This document shows, one piece after another, positions 8,507 to 17,693 of a DNA stretch of 64,000 bases (within the stretch, counting starts at the first letter, position 1; every line of letters starts with the position of its first letter). The position numbers were made by a program, and so were the translations under genes. The stretch spans positions 1,178,001 to 1,242,000 of the forward strand of contig NZ_LR738849.1 of the NCBI RefSeq assembly GCF_902702915.1, given 5' to 3'. The stretch comes from Desulfovibrio sp. 86. GTDB lineage: Bacteria > Desulfobacterota > Desulfovibrionia > Desulfovibrionales > Desulfovibrionaceae. Under the pieces are notes generated by a model, which was given only the letters and a program-made list of their open reading frames with translations, was not told the origin of the DNA and did no database searches.

Positions 8507-9703
8507 ATGTCTATTCTTGCCGACAGCGTTACCGGCTATCTTGAACACGCATCCTGGATACGCCGCATGTTCGAAGCCGGGGGACAGCTTAAGGCCCGTT
8601 ATGGCGCGGACAAGGTTTATGATTTCAGTCTCGGCAACCCCGACCTGCCCGCCCCGTCCGCTGTGGCCGAAGGCCTGACCGCCTTTGCCCAACATGCGCG
8701 CGAACCCTTTGCCTTTGGCTACATGCCCAACGGCGGCTACCCCTGGGCGCGCGAAAAGCTGGCAGCGCACCTGAGCCAGGAACAGGGCGCGCATATAACG
8801 GCGGAAGACGTCATTCTCGGCTGCGGCGCGGCAGGCATGCTCAACGCCTTTCTGCGCGCCGTTCTCAACCCCGGCGAAGAAATGCTCGCCTTTGCCCCGT
8901 ACTTTGTGGAGTACGGCTTCTACGTCGCCAACCACGGCGGCGTGTTCAAGGCAGTGCCCAGCGTCAAGGACACCTTCGCTCCAGACCTGGACGCCCTTGA
9001 GGCCGCCATCAATGAAAAAACCCGCGTGGTGCTCATCAATTCGCCCCACAACCCCACGGGCGTCGTCTACAAGCGCAAGGAAGTGGCGGCCATAGCAGAC
9101 CTTCTGCTCAACAAGAGCCAGCAATTCGGCAAGCCCATCTGGCTGGTGTCTGACGAGCCCTACCGCTTTCTGGCCTATGACGGAGTGGAAGTGCCTTCCG
9201 TGCTGCCACTCTATCCCTACGCAGTGGCCATCAGTTCCTTTTCCAAGAGCCTCTCCCTGCCGGGCGAACGCCTGGGCTACGCCGCTGTTTCTCCCCATCT
9301 GCCCAAGGAAGAAAAAGCCCAGCTCATGGCGGGCCTTACCCTCACCAACCGCATCCTCGGCTTCGTCAACCCGCCTGTGGTCGGCCAGCACATCATGGCC
9401 GCCGCCCTGGGCAGTCAGGTGGACCTTACGGTCTACGCCGCCCGCCGCAAGGCCATGGGCGAGGTGCTCAGCCAGGCTGGCTATGAATTTCAGATGCCCG
9501 CCGGGGCCTTTTATTTCTTCCCCAAAGCGCCCGGCGGCGACGACGTGGCCTTTGTGAACGCCCTGCTTGAAGAACGCATTCTGGCCGTGCCCGGCACGGG
9601 TTTTGGCTGCCCCGGCCATTTCCGCCTGGCCTTCTGCGTGGATGAAAGCGTTATCCGCAACGCGGCCCAAGGCTTTGCCAAGGCCCGCGCCACAGTAAAA
9701 TAA
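8507..9703 (+). CDS. Pyridoxal-phosphate aminotransferase, class I/II
   Basis: 398-aa fold-type I aminotransferase of the aspartate-aminotransferase superfamily. It has NSPHNPTGVVY, the SDEPYRFLAYD block with the PLP-ring aspartate, and the Schiff-base Lys247 in SSFSKSLSLPGERLGY. The C-terminal FRLAFCVDE supplies the carboxylate-binding arginine. Substrate is not determinable; aspartate, tyrosine/phenylalanine or alanine specificity are all possible. The ATG at 8507 has GGGAG at 8496-8500. An exported rhodanese gene follows 53 bases later on the same strand. Confidence 0.87.
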   Translation: MSILADSVTGYLEHASWIRRMFEAGGQLKARYGADKVYDFSLGNPDLPAPSAVAEGLTAFAQHAREPFAFGYMPNGGYPWAREKLAAHLSQEQGAHITAEDVILGCGAAGMLNAFLRAVLNPGEEMLAFAPYFVEYGFYVANHGGVFKAVPSVKDTFAPDLDALEAAINEKTRVVLINSPHNPTGVVYKRKEVAAIADLLLNKSQQFGKPIWLVSDEPYRFLAYDGVEVPSVLPLYPYAVAISSFSKSLSLPGERLGYAAVSPHLPKEEKAQLMAGLTLTNRILGFVNPPVVGQHIMAAALGSQVDLTVYAARRKAMGEVLSQAGYEFQMPAGAFYFFPKAPGGDDVAFVNALLEERILAVPGTGFGCPGHFRLAFCVDESVIRNAAQGFAKARATVK

Positions 9704-9756
9704 CGTAGGCAAATAGCGCCAGCAAAATACGGGAAAGCAGATATTTGGGAAGTATC

Positions 9757-10164
9757 ATGAAAAACACGCACCACCGCATACCGCGCCATATGTTCCGCCT
9801 TTGGGTTCTACTCCTGCTTGTGCTGCTGGCGGTTCCCGCCCTGGCCAGGGACGTCAGCGTGCAGGACGCCGCCGCCCTTCTGCAAAATCCGCCTCAAGGG
9901 CTGGTCATCGTGGATGTACGCACTCCGGCGGAGTTTCGTGAGGGCCATCTGCCCGGCGCGGTGAATATGGACTACTTTGGCGGGCCGTTTGAAACGCAGA
10001 TCCAAAGCCTGCCCAAAACCGCCCCTGTTCTGCTCTACTGCCGCACGGGCAACCGTTCGGCAAGCGCCTATGACGCCATGACCAAGGCGGGCGTTGGGAA
10101 TATTTTGCATATGCACGAAGGCATCACCAAGTGGCAACAGCTTGGTCTGCCTCAGGAAAAGTAA
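9757..10164 (+). CDS. Exported rhodanese-like protein
   Basis: 135 aa. An N-terminal signal peptide (basic start, then LWVLLLLVLLAVPALA) is followed by a single rhodanese domain: VIVDVRTPAEFREGHLPGAVNMDY and the active-site loop LLYCRTGNRSASAYD, whose cysteine can carry a persulfide. It is predicted to act in the periplasm, perhaps handling sulfane sulfur. GGGA lies just upstream of the ATG at 9757. An upstream in-frame TTG at 9745 is less likely. It may be co-transcribed with the preceding aminotransferase. Confidence 0.85.
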   Translation: MKNTHHRIPRHMFRLWVLLLLVLLAVPALARDVSVQDAAALLQNPPQGLVIVDVRTPAEFREGHLPGAVNMDYFGGPFETQIQSLPKTAPVLLYCRTGNRSASAYDAMTKAGVGNILHMHEGITKWQQLGLPQEK

Positions 10165-10251
10165 TCTTTCACTGACTGGCACGCTCTCTGCATCTCCAGG
10201 GGCGGGGAGGAATCTTTTTCCTCCGCCGCCCCTATTTTTTTGGAGGCCAGC

Positions 10252-11748
10252 GTGAACTCGTCATTATATATAGGCGCCACCGGCATGAAAGGCCTGGCTG
10301 AGGGCATGAATGTTACCACCAATAACATCGCCAACATCAGCACCATAGGCTTCAAGCAGCAGGGCATCCTGTTTTCCGACATTTTCTATGCCCAGCAAGG
10401 CGGCATGGGAGACTGGTGGAACGCGCAGGAAAACTCGCGTGTGGCTCTGGGCCAGGTCGGCATGGGCCTTCAGGTGGAGTCCGTGCGCACCATGTTCGGC
10501 CAGGGTTCTTTTGACTCCAGCAATACGGTCACGGACATGGCCATCAGCGGCAAGGGCTTTTTTCAGGTCACGGATGGCGTGAAGCTGTACTATACCCGTG
10601 CCGGCGACTTTCGCACGGATGATCAGGGTGTTCTGCGCACGCCTTCGGGCATGGCCCTCAACGGGTATAAGTACAATGCCGACGGCTCCAAGGGCGGCCT
10701 GCAACAGGTCACCATTGACAAGTTCGCCAAAATGCCCGCCAAAACAACCACAGCCGTGGACATGCGCTACAACCTCGGCCTGAAAACGCCAAACTCCACT
10801 GACGCGACCAATCCGTATTTCACCCTTCTCAGCAACTACAATGCCTCCAATTCGCCACCCATTTCCAACACGGCCTATGGGTACGCGCAGGGCATCACCA
10901 TGTACGGTGCGGACGGAACCCAGCAACAGGCCACCATCTATTTTGACGCCGCCCCCAGCGGTCAGCCGGACAGTGTGGTGAAATACCTCATCGCCTCCGG
11001 CGACACCGCCAAGGACGGCACGGCCACGGCTGGCACGGGCGCGCTCATGACCGGCACCCTGACCTTTGACTCCAAGGGGCAGCTGAAGGACATGACGGCC
11101 TTTACCCCGGCGGTGGCGGGCAGCACCAATCTGACGGACTGGGTGCCCTCGCAGCTTTCGGCGGACGGCCTGCCCCAGATGACCGTGAACGGGACGCCCA
11201 CCACGGTGGACCTGGGCATCAAGTCCGCTGGCGGCTGGCAGAACGCGCCCGCCAACGCGGCGGCCGTGGGCGCGAACCAGTCCGCCCTGGGCGGCATGGG
11301 CACGGGCGCAACCGTTGCCGTTGACGCCACCACCAACTACACCGGCACTTCGCCGGTCACGCGGCGCAACACCCAGAACGGATACGCCTCAGGCACCTTG
11401 AGCAACATCAGCATTTCCAACGACGGCACGGTGGTGGGCAACTACTCCAACAACCAGAGCTCCAACCTGTGGCAGATACCTGTCTGCCGGTTTACCAGCG
11501 AGGACGGATTGCGCCGTGAAGGCAACAACCTCTTCAGCGCCTCGCCCGATGCCGGAAAAATGGAAATGGGCGTTGCCGGGTCGGAAAACTATGGGACCAT
11601 CCGAGCCTACAACACCGAAAATTCCAACGTGGACATGGCCACGGAAATGACCAATATGATCATTACCCAGCGCGGCTTCCAGTCAAACAGCAAGGTGGTC
11701 ACAACGGCAGACCAGATGCTGCAAAAGGCCGTGGAACTCAAGCGTTAG
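10252..11748 (+). CDS. flgE: Flagellar hook protein FlgE
   Basis: 498-aa hook-type protein, the subunit of the flagellar hook. The N-terminus (SSLYIGATGMKGLAEGMNVTTNNIANISTIGFKQQ) is the hallmark rod/hook/filament D0 helix region, and the C-terminus ends with SNVDMATEMTNMIITQRGFQSNSKVV and the usual helix. The middle is a Thr/Ala/Gly-rich, variable surface domain. The GTG start at 10252 has TGGAGG at 10241-10246. It stands alone, with no basal-body genes next to it. The stop TAG at 11746 is the first triplet of a TAGAGC-type repeat. Confidence 0.9.
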   Translation: MNSSLYIGATGMKGLAEGMNVTTNNIANISTIGFKQQGILFSDIFYAQQGGMGDWWNAQENSRVALGQVGMGLQVESVRTMFGQGSFDSSNTVTDMAISGKGFFQVTDGVKLYYTRAGDFRTDDQGVLRTPSGMALNGYKYNADGSKGGLQQVTIDKFAKMPAKTTTAVDMRYNLGLKTPNSTDATNPYFTLLSNYNASNSPPISNTAYGYAQGITMYGADGTQQQATIYFDAAPSGQPDSVVKYLIASGDTAKDGTATAGTGALMTGTLTFDSKGQLKDMTAFTPAVAGSTNLTDWVPSQLSADGLPQMTVNGTPTTVDLGIKSAGGWQNAPANAAAVGANQSALGGMGTGATVAVDATTNYTGTSPVTRRNTQNGYASGTLSNISISNDGTVVGNYSNNQSSNLWQIPVCRFTSEDGLRREGNNLFSASPDAGKMEMGVAGSENYGTIRAYNTENSNVDMATEMTNMIITQRGFQSNSKVVTTADQMLQKAVELKR

Positions 11749-11896
11749 AGCTTTTTACCTTTGAAAAAGTGTAACTGCTCTAACGCTGTACGAAAGTACA
11801 GCGCGCCACAACGTGGCGTGGATTCAACCGCAAATCGCATTTTTCGGCTGAATGAAAACTTTGAAATGTGAAACATTTCAAAGTTAATCTGCTCTA
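11746..11896. repeat. TAGAGCA-family palindromic element beginning at the flgE stop codon
   Basis: 151 bp starting TAGAGCTTTTTACC and ending TTAATCTGCTCTA. It contains several nested hairpins (CTGTACGAAAGTACAG, GCCACAACGTGGC, CTTTGAAATGTGAAACATTTCAAAG). The part GGCTGAATGAAAACTTTGAAATG recurs inverted at 62585-62635. Confidence 0.75.
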
Positions 11897-11977
11897 GGCA
11901 GAGGAGCCTCTGTGCCGCATGTCTGGCGGGAGAACGCCAGCGTTTTGCCAACAGATTTGTCAAAAAAAACGCATACT

Positions 11978-12017
11978 CCCTGTGCGCGCGGGCCGGATCA
12001 GGCCCGCGCGCACAGGG
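11978..12017. terminator. Strong GC hairpin in the flgE-aroE gap
   Basis: A perfect 17-bp stem, CCCTGTGCGCGCGGGCC and its complement, with loop GGATCA. A run of T lies on the minus-strand side only (AAAAAAAA at 11962 on the plus strand). Confidence 0.5.
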
Positions 12018-12093
12018 GAAAACTGGCGCAGGAAACAAAGTTGTATTGATAAACCAGCATGTTAATCACAGAGCACAGCGCTCAGTATTTACT

Positions 12094-12117
12094 GCCCCTG
12101 CAAAGGGGCTTTTTTAT
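12094..12117 (+). terminator. Intrinsic terminator in the flgE-aroE gap
   Basis: Stem GCCCCT / AGGGGC with loop GCAA is followed by T6. It could end flgE transcription or a short unannotated RNA. The following 12118-12417 segment is AT-richer and, although an open frame runs through it into aroE, shows no recognisable protein. Confidence 0.7.
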
Positions 12118-12417
12118 TATTTTCACAAATGGTATACTACTGACTCCAAATGCACACAATGCGGCATGTTGTGCAAAAATGTCAAATTTGCTAGAGACTT
12201 GCTTTTACTTTCGGGTGTATTGCACGTCCTGTCTTCGGGGTCTGCCTTTTTCCGGCGGGCCTGCCGGAACCACATGGCGTTGCGTGTGGTTGCTGGCCTG
12301 AACATCATCCCGGGCTACGCCACGGGTTACATTGCCGTATCCACCCTTTTCAGACGGCGGCCCTGCCCGCCATCAGGTTGTGAGGCGGCACGGCAACAGC
12401 ATGGAGAAGCCGAAGCC

Positions 12418-13341
12418 ATGAATGCTTCCATACCGTCAGACATCCCTGCTTCAGGCAGGAAAAATCTTCCACCCGAAGCGCAGAGCGCCGCCGAAACAGT
12501 TCTTTACGGCGTCACGGGCTGGCCTCTGGCGCAAAGCCTCTCCCCTCTTCTGCACAATACCGGCTTTACAACGCTCGGGCTGCGCGCCCTGTATCTGCGC
12601 TGGGAAATTCCGCCCCAGCGTCTGCCCGCTTTTGTGGACAGCGTGCGCACCTTGCGTATTGGCGGCTGCTCCGTCACCATTCCCCACAAGGTCGCCCTGC
12701 TGCCCCTGCTGGACGCGGCCAGCCCTCTGGCGCGGCAAGTGGGCGCGGTAAACACTCTCTACTGGCAGGGAGACCGGCTCTGCGGAGAAAATACCGATGT
12801 GGCCGGATTCATGGCCCCCCTGGCGCAGGAAAACCTGCACAACGCAAACGTGCTCCTGCTCGGCGCGGGCGGCGCGGCCAGAGCCGCCGCCGCCGGACTC
12901 ACGAGCCTTGCCGGGGAGCGCAGGCCGGGCACGGTGTTCATCTGTACGCCCTCCGACGCCTCGCACCTGCCCCTGGCCGAAGAATTCGGCCTGACGCCCC
13001 TGCCCTGGGCGCAGCGGCACGAGGTTCCAGCCCGGCTTGTGGTCAACACCACGCCCCTTGGCATGCGCGGCAAGGCCGAAAACGAAACACCCTATCTTTT
13101 TGAGCTCGCGGATAAAAAAAGTGAAAAAGATGCAGCCACAACAACTGCTCTGGCCTATGACATCGTGTACAACCCGCTGCAAACACTCTTTCTGAGCGAC
13201 GCCGCCCGCCACGGCAGGCGCTGCATATCTGGCATGGACATGTTTTTCGGCCAGGGCGACGCCCAGTTCCGCCTGTGGACGGGCCAATGCCTGCCCCAGG
13301 AGTCGCGGCGCGCCCTGGAAGCGGCCCTGGCCGCAAATTAG
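12418..13341 (+). CDS. aroE: Shikimate dehydrogenase
   Basis: Reduces 3-dehydroshikimate to shikimate with NADPH in aromatic amino-acid synthesis. It shows the substrate motif SLSPLLHN, the IPHK block with the catalytic lysine, NTDVAGF with the catalytic aspartate, the nucleotide loop GAGGAARAAAAG, NTTPLGM, and the C-terminal GMDMFFGQGDAQFRLWTG. The ATG at 12418 has GGAGAAG upstream and gives 307 aa. The frame is open for another 372 bases upstream, but that part looks non-coding. aroQ lies 321 bases downstream. The stop TAG coincides with the edge of a TAGGGAA-family repeat fragment. Confidence 0.93.
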   Translation: MNASIPSDIPASGRKNLPPEAQSAAETVLYGVTGWPLAQSLSPLLHNTGFTTLGLRALYLRWEIPPQRLPAFVDSVRTLRIGGCSVTIPHKVALLPLLDAASPLARQVGAVNTLYWQGDRLCGENTDVAGFMAPLAQENLHNANVLLLGAGGAARAAAAGLTSLAGERRPGTVFICTPSDASHLPLAEEFGLTPLPWAQRHEVPARLVVNTTPLGMRGKAENETPYLFELADKKSEKDAATTTALAYDIVYNPLQTLFLSDAARHGRRCISGMDMFFGQGDAQFRLWTGQCLPQESRRALEAALAAN

Positions 13342-13385
13342 TGAAACGCTGATTTATCCCGTTTGGCGGACTTGCTTCACTAGAC
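13339..13385. repeat. Fragment of the ~155-bp TAGGGAA-family element at the aroE stop codon
   Basis: TAGTGAAACGCTGATTTATCCC... continuing to TTGCTTCACTAGAC matches the inverted right end of the complete copies at 26907 and 61548. It begins with the aroE stop codon. The rest of the gap to aroQ (to 13662) carries short repeats of GGGCGAACA (around 13388, 13403 and 13459) and no gene. Confidence 0.65.
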
Positions 13386-13662
13386 TTCGGGCGAACATAT
13401 ACGGGCGAACAACTGCAGGCGGACGGTTAAGCGTGAACGGTTTCGGCCGCAAGTTTCGGGCGAACAACTACGCACGGACGATTTTATACGAACGGCTTCA
13501 GGAGCAGGCAGTCTGACGGGCAGCCGTGCCAGCCCAAGCCGCAAAGTTTGGATCACGACACCATTCCACAGGCGCGCTTGCGGCCGCCGTGGAGTATATA
13601 CAGGGCGCAAGCCCGGGCCGCCGGATTCCCCCCGTCGTCGGCCAGACGCAAGCGAGGTTCAT

Positions 13663-14109
13663 ATGCGCATACTAGTTTTGCACGGCGTCAACCTGAACAT
13701 GTTTGGCAGGCGCGATCCCACCCATTACGGCACAGCCACCCTGGCCCAGATAGATTCCGGGCTTGAAACGCTGGCCGCGGAACTCGGCGTTACGGTGGAA
13801 TGTTTTCAGACCAATCATGAAGGCGAAATGGTGGAGCGCATCCACAAGGTTCTGGACGAAGACATCCAGGCCCTTGTCATCAACGCAGGAGCATGGACCC
13901 ATTACAGCCATGCCATTGCCGAGGCCCTGGCCATACTGAAAATACCTGTGGTGGAAGTGCACATGTCCAACGTGCACGCCCGTGAAAGCTTCAGGCACGA
14001 TTCCGTGCTGTCATGCGCCTGCACGGGCAGCATCTGCGGCTTTGGCCCGGCCAGTTATCTTCTTGGCTTGCGCGCTGCACGCAATGCCGTCATACATATG
14101 AACAAATAA
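13663..14109 (+). CDS. aroQ: 3-dehydroquinate dehydratase, type II
   Basis: 148 aa, the small dodecameric type II enzyme of the shikimate pathway. Motifs in order: ILVLHGVNLNMFGRRDPTHYG with the catalytic tyrosine and the lid arginines, QTNHEGEMVERIH, LVINAGAWTHYSHAI, and VEVHMSNVHARESFRH with the catalytic histidine. The C-terminus ends GFGPASYLLGLRAA. Together with aroE it supplies two consecutive steps. It is closed by a strong terminator six bases after the stop. Confidence 0.95.
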   Translation: MRILVLHGVNLNMFGRRDPTHYGTATLAQIDSGLETLAAELGVTVECFQTNHEGEMVERIHKVLDEDIQALVINAGAWTHYSHAIAEALAILKIPVVEVHMSNVHARESFRHDSVLSCACTGSICGFGPASYLLGLRAARNAVIHMNK

Positions 14110-14114
14110 ACTTG

Positions 14115-14156
14115 AGCTAGTTCCAGTACATTCCTCTACACTGGAACTAGCTTTTT
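14115..14156 (+). terminator. Intrinsic terminator after aroQ
   Basis: A perfect 13-bp stem AGCTAGTTCCAGT / ACTGGAACTAGCT with a 12-base loop is followed by T5. Confidence 0.9.
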
Positions 14157-14182
14157 ACATTTTTCTGCGTTACTCGTTATGC
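14154..14182 (+). promoter_or_regulatory. Possible promoter of the hdr-flx operon
   Basis: TTTACA at 14154-14159, a 17-base spacer and TTATGC at 14177-14182 resemble a sigma-70 promoter 55 bases before hdrC. The -10 is weak, so this is tentative. Confidence 0.3.
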
Positions 14183-14236
14183 CATTATTATTTGTCCTGA
14201 GGGTCCTCCCTCTCAGCCTCTAACCAGAGAGTTCTC

Positions 14237-14818
14237 ATGAACGACGCCATCAATCTGAGCCGGATGCGCGATGCCGCCTTTACGGCGGAAGTGGAGGCGC
14301 TAAGCGGCCAAAACGTGTCTACCTGCTATCAATGCGGCAATTGCACCGCCGGTTGCCCGGCAGGGCTCGCCTATGACCTTCAGGTCAACAAGATCATGCG
14401 GGCCATACAGCTTGGCCTCAGAGATGAAGTGCTCAATTCGCGCTCCATCTGGATGTGCCTGTCCTGTTCCACCTGTAGTCTCCGCTGCCCCAACAATATC
14501 GACGTGGCAGGCATAATGGAGACACTGCGTCACATGGCCCGCAAGGAAGGCCGCGTGACCGTGCCCAAGGTGGAGAAATTCTGGTTTTCCTTTCTTGACA
14601 CCGTGCGCGCCTTTGGCCGCACCTATGAAATAGGCACCATGGCCCTGTTCATGATGCGCTCCATGCGCGTTTTTACAGACGTGGACCTGGCCCCCGAAGC
14701 CCTCAAAAAAGGCAAGCTCGGCCTCAAGCCCCATGTGCTGCCCCAGGGAGCCGCCCCGGTTTCACGCATTTTCCAGCGCTATAAAGAACGCGCCAAACGC
14801 GAGGGGGTTCGCCCATGA
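14237..14818 (+). CDS. hdrC: Heterodisulfide reductase-like subunit C
   Basis: 193-aa cytoplasmic ferredoxin-like subunit with two [4Fe-4S] motifs, CYQCGNCTAGCPAG and CLSCSTCSLRCPNN, the signature of HdrC. It passes electrons between the HdrA flavoprotein and the disulfide-reducing HdrB. It is the first gene of a six-gene operon; its last four bases (ATGA) overlap the hdrB start. In sulfate reducers such a complex likely reduces a DsrC-type disulfide, since CoB-CoM is absent; that is inference from the literature on related clusters. Confidence 0.9.
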   Translation: MNDAINLSRMRDAAFTAEVEALSGQNVSTCYQCGNCTAGCPAGLAYDLQVNKIMRAIQLGLRDEVLNSRSIWMCLSCSTCSLRCPNNIDVAGIMETLRHMARKEGRVTVPKVEKFWFSFLDTVRAFGRTYEIGTMALFMMRSMRVFTDVDLAPEALKKGKLGLKPHVLPQGAAPVSRIFQRYKERAKREGVRP

Positions 14819-15735
14819 ATTTTGTCTACTACCCCGGCTGCTCGGCCAGGGGGTCTTCCAAGGACTATGAACTGTCCACCCAGGCCGTCTGCAAGGCCCT
14901 GGACATCAACCTTGTGGACATTCCCGACTGGAACTGCTGTGGCTCCACCCCGGCCCACGCCGTGGACACCGAGCTTTCTGCCGCGCTCTGCGTGCGCAAC
15001 CTGGACATAGCCGCCCAGCAGGAGGCCGAGCTTGTGCTCACCCCCTGTCCGAGCTGCCTGTCCAACCTCAAGCTGGCCTCCAAACGTATGGAAGACCCCG
15101 CCTTTCGCGTGCGGGTGGACGAACTGCTCGACGGGCCTTCTGCCAAGACCTTCCCGCCCGTGACCTCGGTCATGCAGGGCATTGCCGAAAACTTTGACAT
15201 GGAAGCCATCGCCGCCCGCGTGCGCAAGAGCCTCAAGGGCCTGCGCCTGGCTGCCTACTACGGCTGCCTCATGAGCCGCCCGGCGGAAATCATGAACTTC
15301 GGCGACCCGGAAAATCCCACCCTTATGGAAAGCATGCTGGCCGCCTGTGGGGCCGAAATGGTGGACTTTCCCCTCAAGACGGCCTGCTGCGGCGCGTCCT
15401 TCGGCATACCCGAGCGCCCCATGACGGCCCGCAACTCTGGCCGCATCCTCGACCTTGCCACCCAGCTTGGCGTGGACGCCGTCATCGTGGCCTGTCCTCT
15501 TTGCCAGATGAACCTTGACCTGCGCCAGCCGCAGGCATCCAAGGAAATGGGCACGTCCTTCAACCTGCCCGTGCTCTACTTCACCCAGATGATGGGCATA
15601 GCCTTTGGCCTTGACCACAAGGACCTGGGGCTCGGCAAGCTGCGCGTCAGCGCCGACGGCCTCATCCGCAAGCTGGACGAACTGCGGCGCGACTCCGCCG
15701 CCGGCTCCAAGGCCGCTGAAGGAGGCAGGTCATGA
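14815..15735 (+). CDS. hdrB: Heterodisulfide reductase-like subunit B
   Basis: 306 aa with two CCG domains (DWNCCGSTPAHA...TPCPSCLSNL and KTACCGASFGIP...VACPLCQMNL). In HdrB these ligate the two unusual non-cubane [4Fe-4S] clusters that split a disulfide. It is translationally coupled on both sides: its ATG overlaps the hdrC stop, and its stop overlaps the hdrA start. A full set of CCG cysteines is present, so activity is likely. Confidence 0.92.
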   Translation: MNFVYYPGCSARGSSKDYELSTQAVCKALDINLVDIPDWNCCGSTPAHAVDTELSAALCVRNLDIAAQQEAELVLTPCPSCLSNLKLASKRMEDPAFRVRVDELLDGPSAKTFPPVTSVMQGIAENFDMEAIAARVRKSLKGLRLAAYYGCLMSRPAEIMNFGDPENPTLMESMLAACGAEMVDFPLKTACCGASFGIPERPMTARNSGRILDLATQLGVDAVIVACPLCQMNLDLRQPQASKEMGTSFNLPVLYFTQMMGIAFGLDHKDLGLGKLRVSADGLIRKLDELRRDSAAGSKAAEGGRS

Positions 15736-17693
15736 GAATAGGTGTTTTCGTCTGCCACTGCGGCAGCAATATCGCGGGCACTGTTGACTGCGCCAAGGTG
15801 GCGGAACTTGCCCGCGCCTACCCCGACGTTGTCTATGCCGACGACCCCATGTACACCTGCGCCGAACCCGGCCAGGCCGCCATTGAGGCCGCCATTCACG
15901 AACACAAGCTTGACGGCGTCGTGGTCGCCTCCTGTTCGCCCCGCATGCACGAACCCACCTTCCGCCGCACGGTGGAACGCGCGGGTCTGAACCGCTACAT
16001 GCTTGAAATGGCCAACATCCGCGAACACGTTTCGTGGATCGGCCGCGACATGAACGCCAACACCAACAAGGCCGCAGAGCTCGTGCTGCTGGCCGTGGAA
16101 AAGCTGCGCAACAACAGGCCGCTCCTGGCCAAGAGCTTTGACGTGAACAAGCGCGTGCTGGTCATCGGCGGCGGCGTGGCGGGCATTCAGGCCGCTCTCG
16201 ACTGCGCCGACGGCGGCGTGCCCGTGGTGCTCGTCGAGCGCGACGCCACCATCGGCGGCAAGATGGCCAAGCTGGACAAGACCTTCCCCACTGTGGACTG
16301 TTCCGCCTGCATTCTCGGCCCCAAGATGGTGGACGTGGCCCAGCACTCCAACATCACGCTCTACGCCTACTCCGAAGTGGAAGACATTTCGGGCTATGTG
16401 GGCAACTTCACGGTCAAGATCCGCAAGCGCGCCACCTATGTGGACTGGAGCCTGTGCACGGGCTGCGGGGCCTGCACCGAAAAATGCCCCAGCAAAAAAA
16501 CGCCCGACGCTTTCAACGAACTTGTGAGCGACACCACGGCCATCACCATAGCCTTTCCCCAGGCCATTCCCAAAAAGGCCGTCATCAACGCCGCCCACTG
16601 CCGCCAGTTTGTCAAGGGCAAGTGCGGCGTGTGCGCCAAGATCTGCCCCACAGGGGCCATCAAGTATGACATGGAAGACGAGATCATCACCGTTGAAGTG
16701 GGCAGCATCATCGCCGCCACCGGGTATGACCTCATGGACTGGACAGTGTACCAGGAATACGGCGGCGGCGCGTACCCCGACGTCATCACGTCCCTGCAGT
16801 ACGAACGCCTGCTCAACGCCTCCGGCCCCACCTCCGGGCACATCGTGCGCCCCTCGGACGGCAAGGAGCCCAAGAACATCGTGTTCGTGCAGTGCGTCGG
16901 CTCGCGCGACAAGTCCATCGGGCGGCCCTACTGCTCGGGCTTCTGCTGCATGTACACGGCCAAGCAGGCCATCCTGACCAAGGACCACATCCCCGATTCC
17001 CAGTCCTACGTCTTCTATATGGACATCCGCGCAGCGGGCAAGCTCTACGACGAGTTCACCCGCCGCACCATGGAAGAATACGGCACGGAATACATCCGCG
17101 GGCGCGTCTCGCAGATCTATCCCGACGGGCAGGGCCAGCTTGTGGTCATGGGCGTGGACACGCTCATGGGCCAGGCCATTGAAATCAAGGCCGACCTCGT
17201 GGTGCTGGCCGTGGGCATCGAAGCCAGCAAGGGCGCGCCCCAGCTGGCCGAAAAGCTGCGCATCTCTTACGACAGCTACGGCTTCTTTATGGAAAGCCAT
17301 GTGAAGCTCAAGCCAGTGGAAACCAACACCGCCGGCGTCTATCTGGCTGGCGTGTGCCAGGGCACCAAGGACATTCCCGCCTCCGTGGCCCAGGGTTCCG
17401 CCGCTGCCGCCAAGGTGCTGGCTCTCTTCTCCAAGGACAAGCTTGAGAGTGACCCGCAGATCGCCCAGGTGGACATGCGCCGCTGCGTCAACTGCGGCAA
17501 ATGCATCCAGTGCTGCCCCTTCGGGGCCATCAAGGAAGTGGAAGTACGGGGCGAAGGCAAGGCGCAGGTTATCGAAACCGTCTGCCAGGGCTGCGGCCTC
17601 TGCACGGCCACCTGCCCGCAGGGCGCCATCCAGCTTTCACACGCCACAGACAACCAGATCCTTGCGGAGGTTAACGCGCTATGCCAGTGTTAG
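15732..17693 (+). CDS. hdrA: Heterodisulfide reductase-like subunit A (flavoprotein)
   Basis: 653-aa electron-bifurcating-type flavoprotein. The N-terminus has CHCGSNI and the MYTC-EPGQ motif of HdrA. The FAD loop VLVIGGGVAGIQA lies at about 142-155, followed by VDCSACILGPKMVD. Four [4Fe-4S] sites are visible: CTGCGACTEKCPSK, KCGVCAKICPTGAI, CVNCGKCIQCCPFGAI and CQGCGLCTATCPQGAI. It is the hub between the Flx and HdrBC parts. All expected cysteines are encoded as Cys; no in-frame UGA was seen. The stop region overlaps the next gene by 13 bases. Confidence 0.93.
   Translation: MRIGVFVCHCGSNIAGTVDCAKVAELARAYPDVVYADDPMYTCAEPGQAAIEAAIHEHKLDGVVVASCSPRMHEPTFRRTVERAGLNRYMLEMANIREHVSWIGRDMNANTNKAAELVLLAVEKLRNNRPLLAKSFDVNKRVLVIGGGVAGIQAALDCADGGVPVVLVERDATIGGKMAKLDKTFPTVDCSACILGPKMVDVAQHSNITLYAYSEVEDISGYVGNFTVKIRKRATYVDWSLCTGCGACTEKCPSKKTPDAFNELVSDTTAITIAFPQAIPKKAVINAAHCRQFVKGKCGVCAKICPTGAIKYDMEDEIITVEVGSIIAATGYDLMDWTVYQEYGGGAYPDVITSLQYERLLNASGPTSGHIVRPSDGKEPKNIVFVQCVGSRDKSIGRPYCSGFCCMYTAKQAILTKDHIPDSQSYVFYMDIRAAGKLYDEFTRRTMEEYGTEYIRGRVSQIYPDGQGQLVVMGVDTLMGQAIEIKADLVVLAVGIEASKGAPQLAEKLRISYDSYGFFMESHVKLKPVETNTAGVYLAGVCQGTKDIPASVAQGSAAAAKVLALFSKDKLESDPQIAQVDMRRCVNCGKCIQCCPFGAIKEVEVRGEGKAQVIETVCQGCGLCTATCPQGAIQLSHATDNQILAEVNALCQC

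Noticed and set aside
12046-12417. N-terminal extension of aroE or a separate gene
   Set aside because: The frame is open but has no recognisable domain, contains a terminator, and the ATG at 12418 has a good SD and gives a normal AroE.
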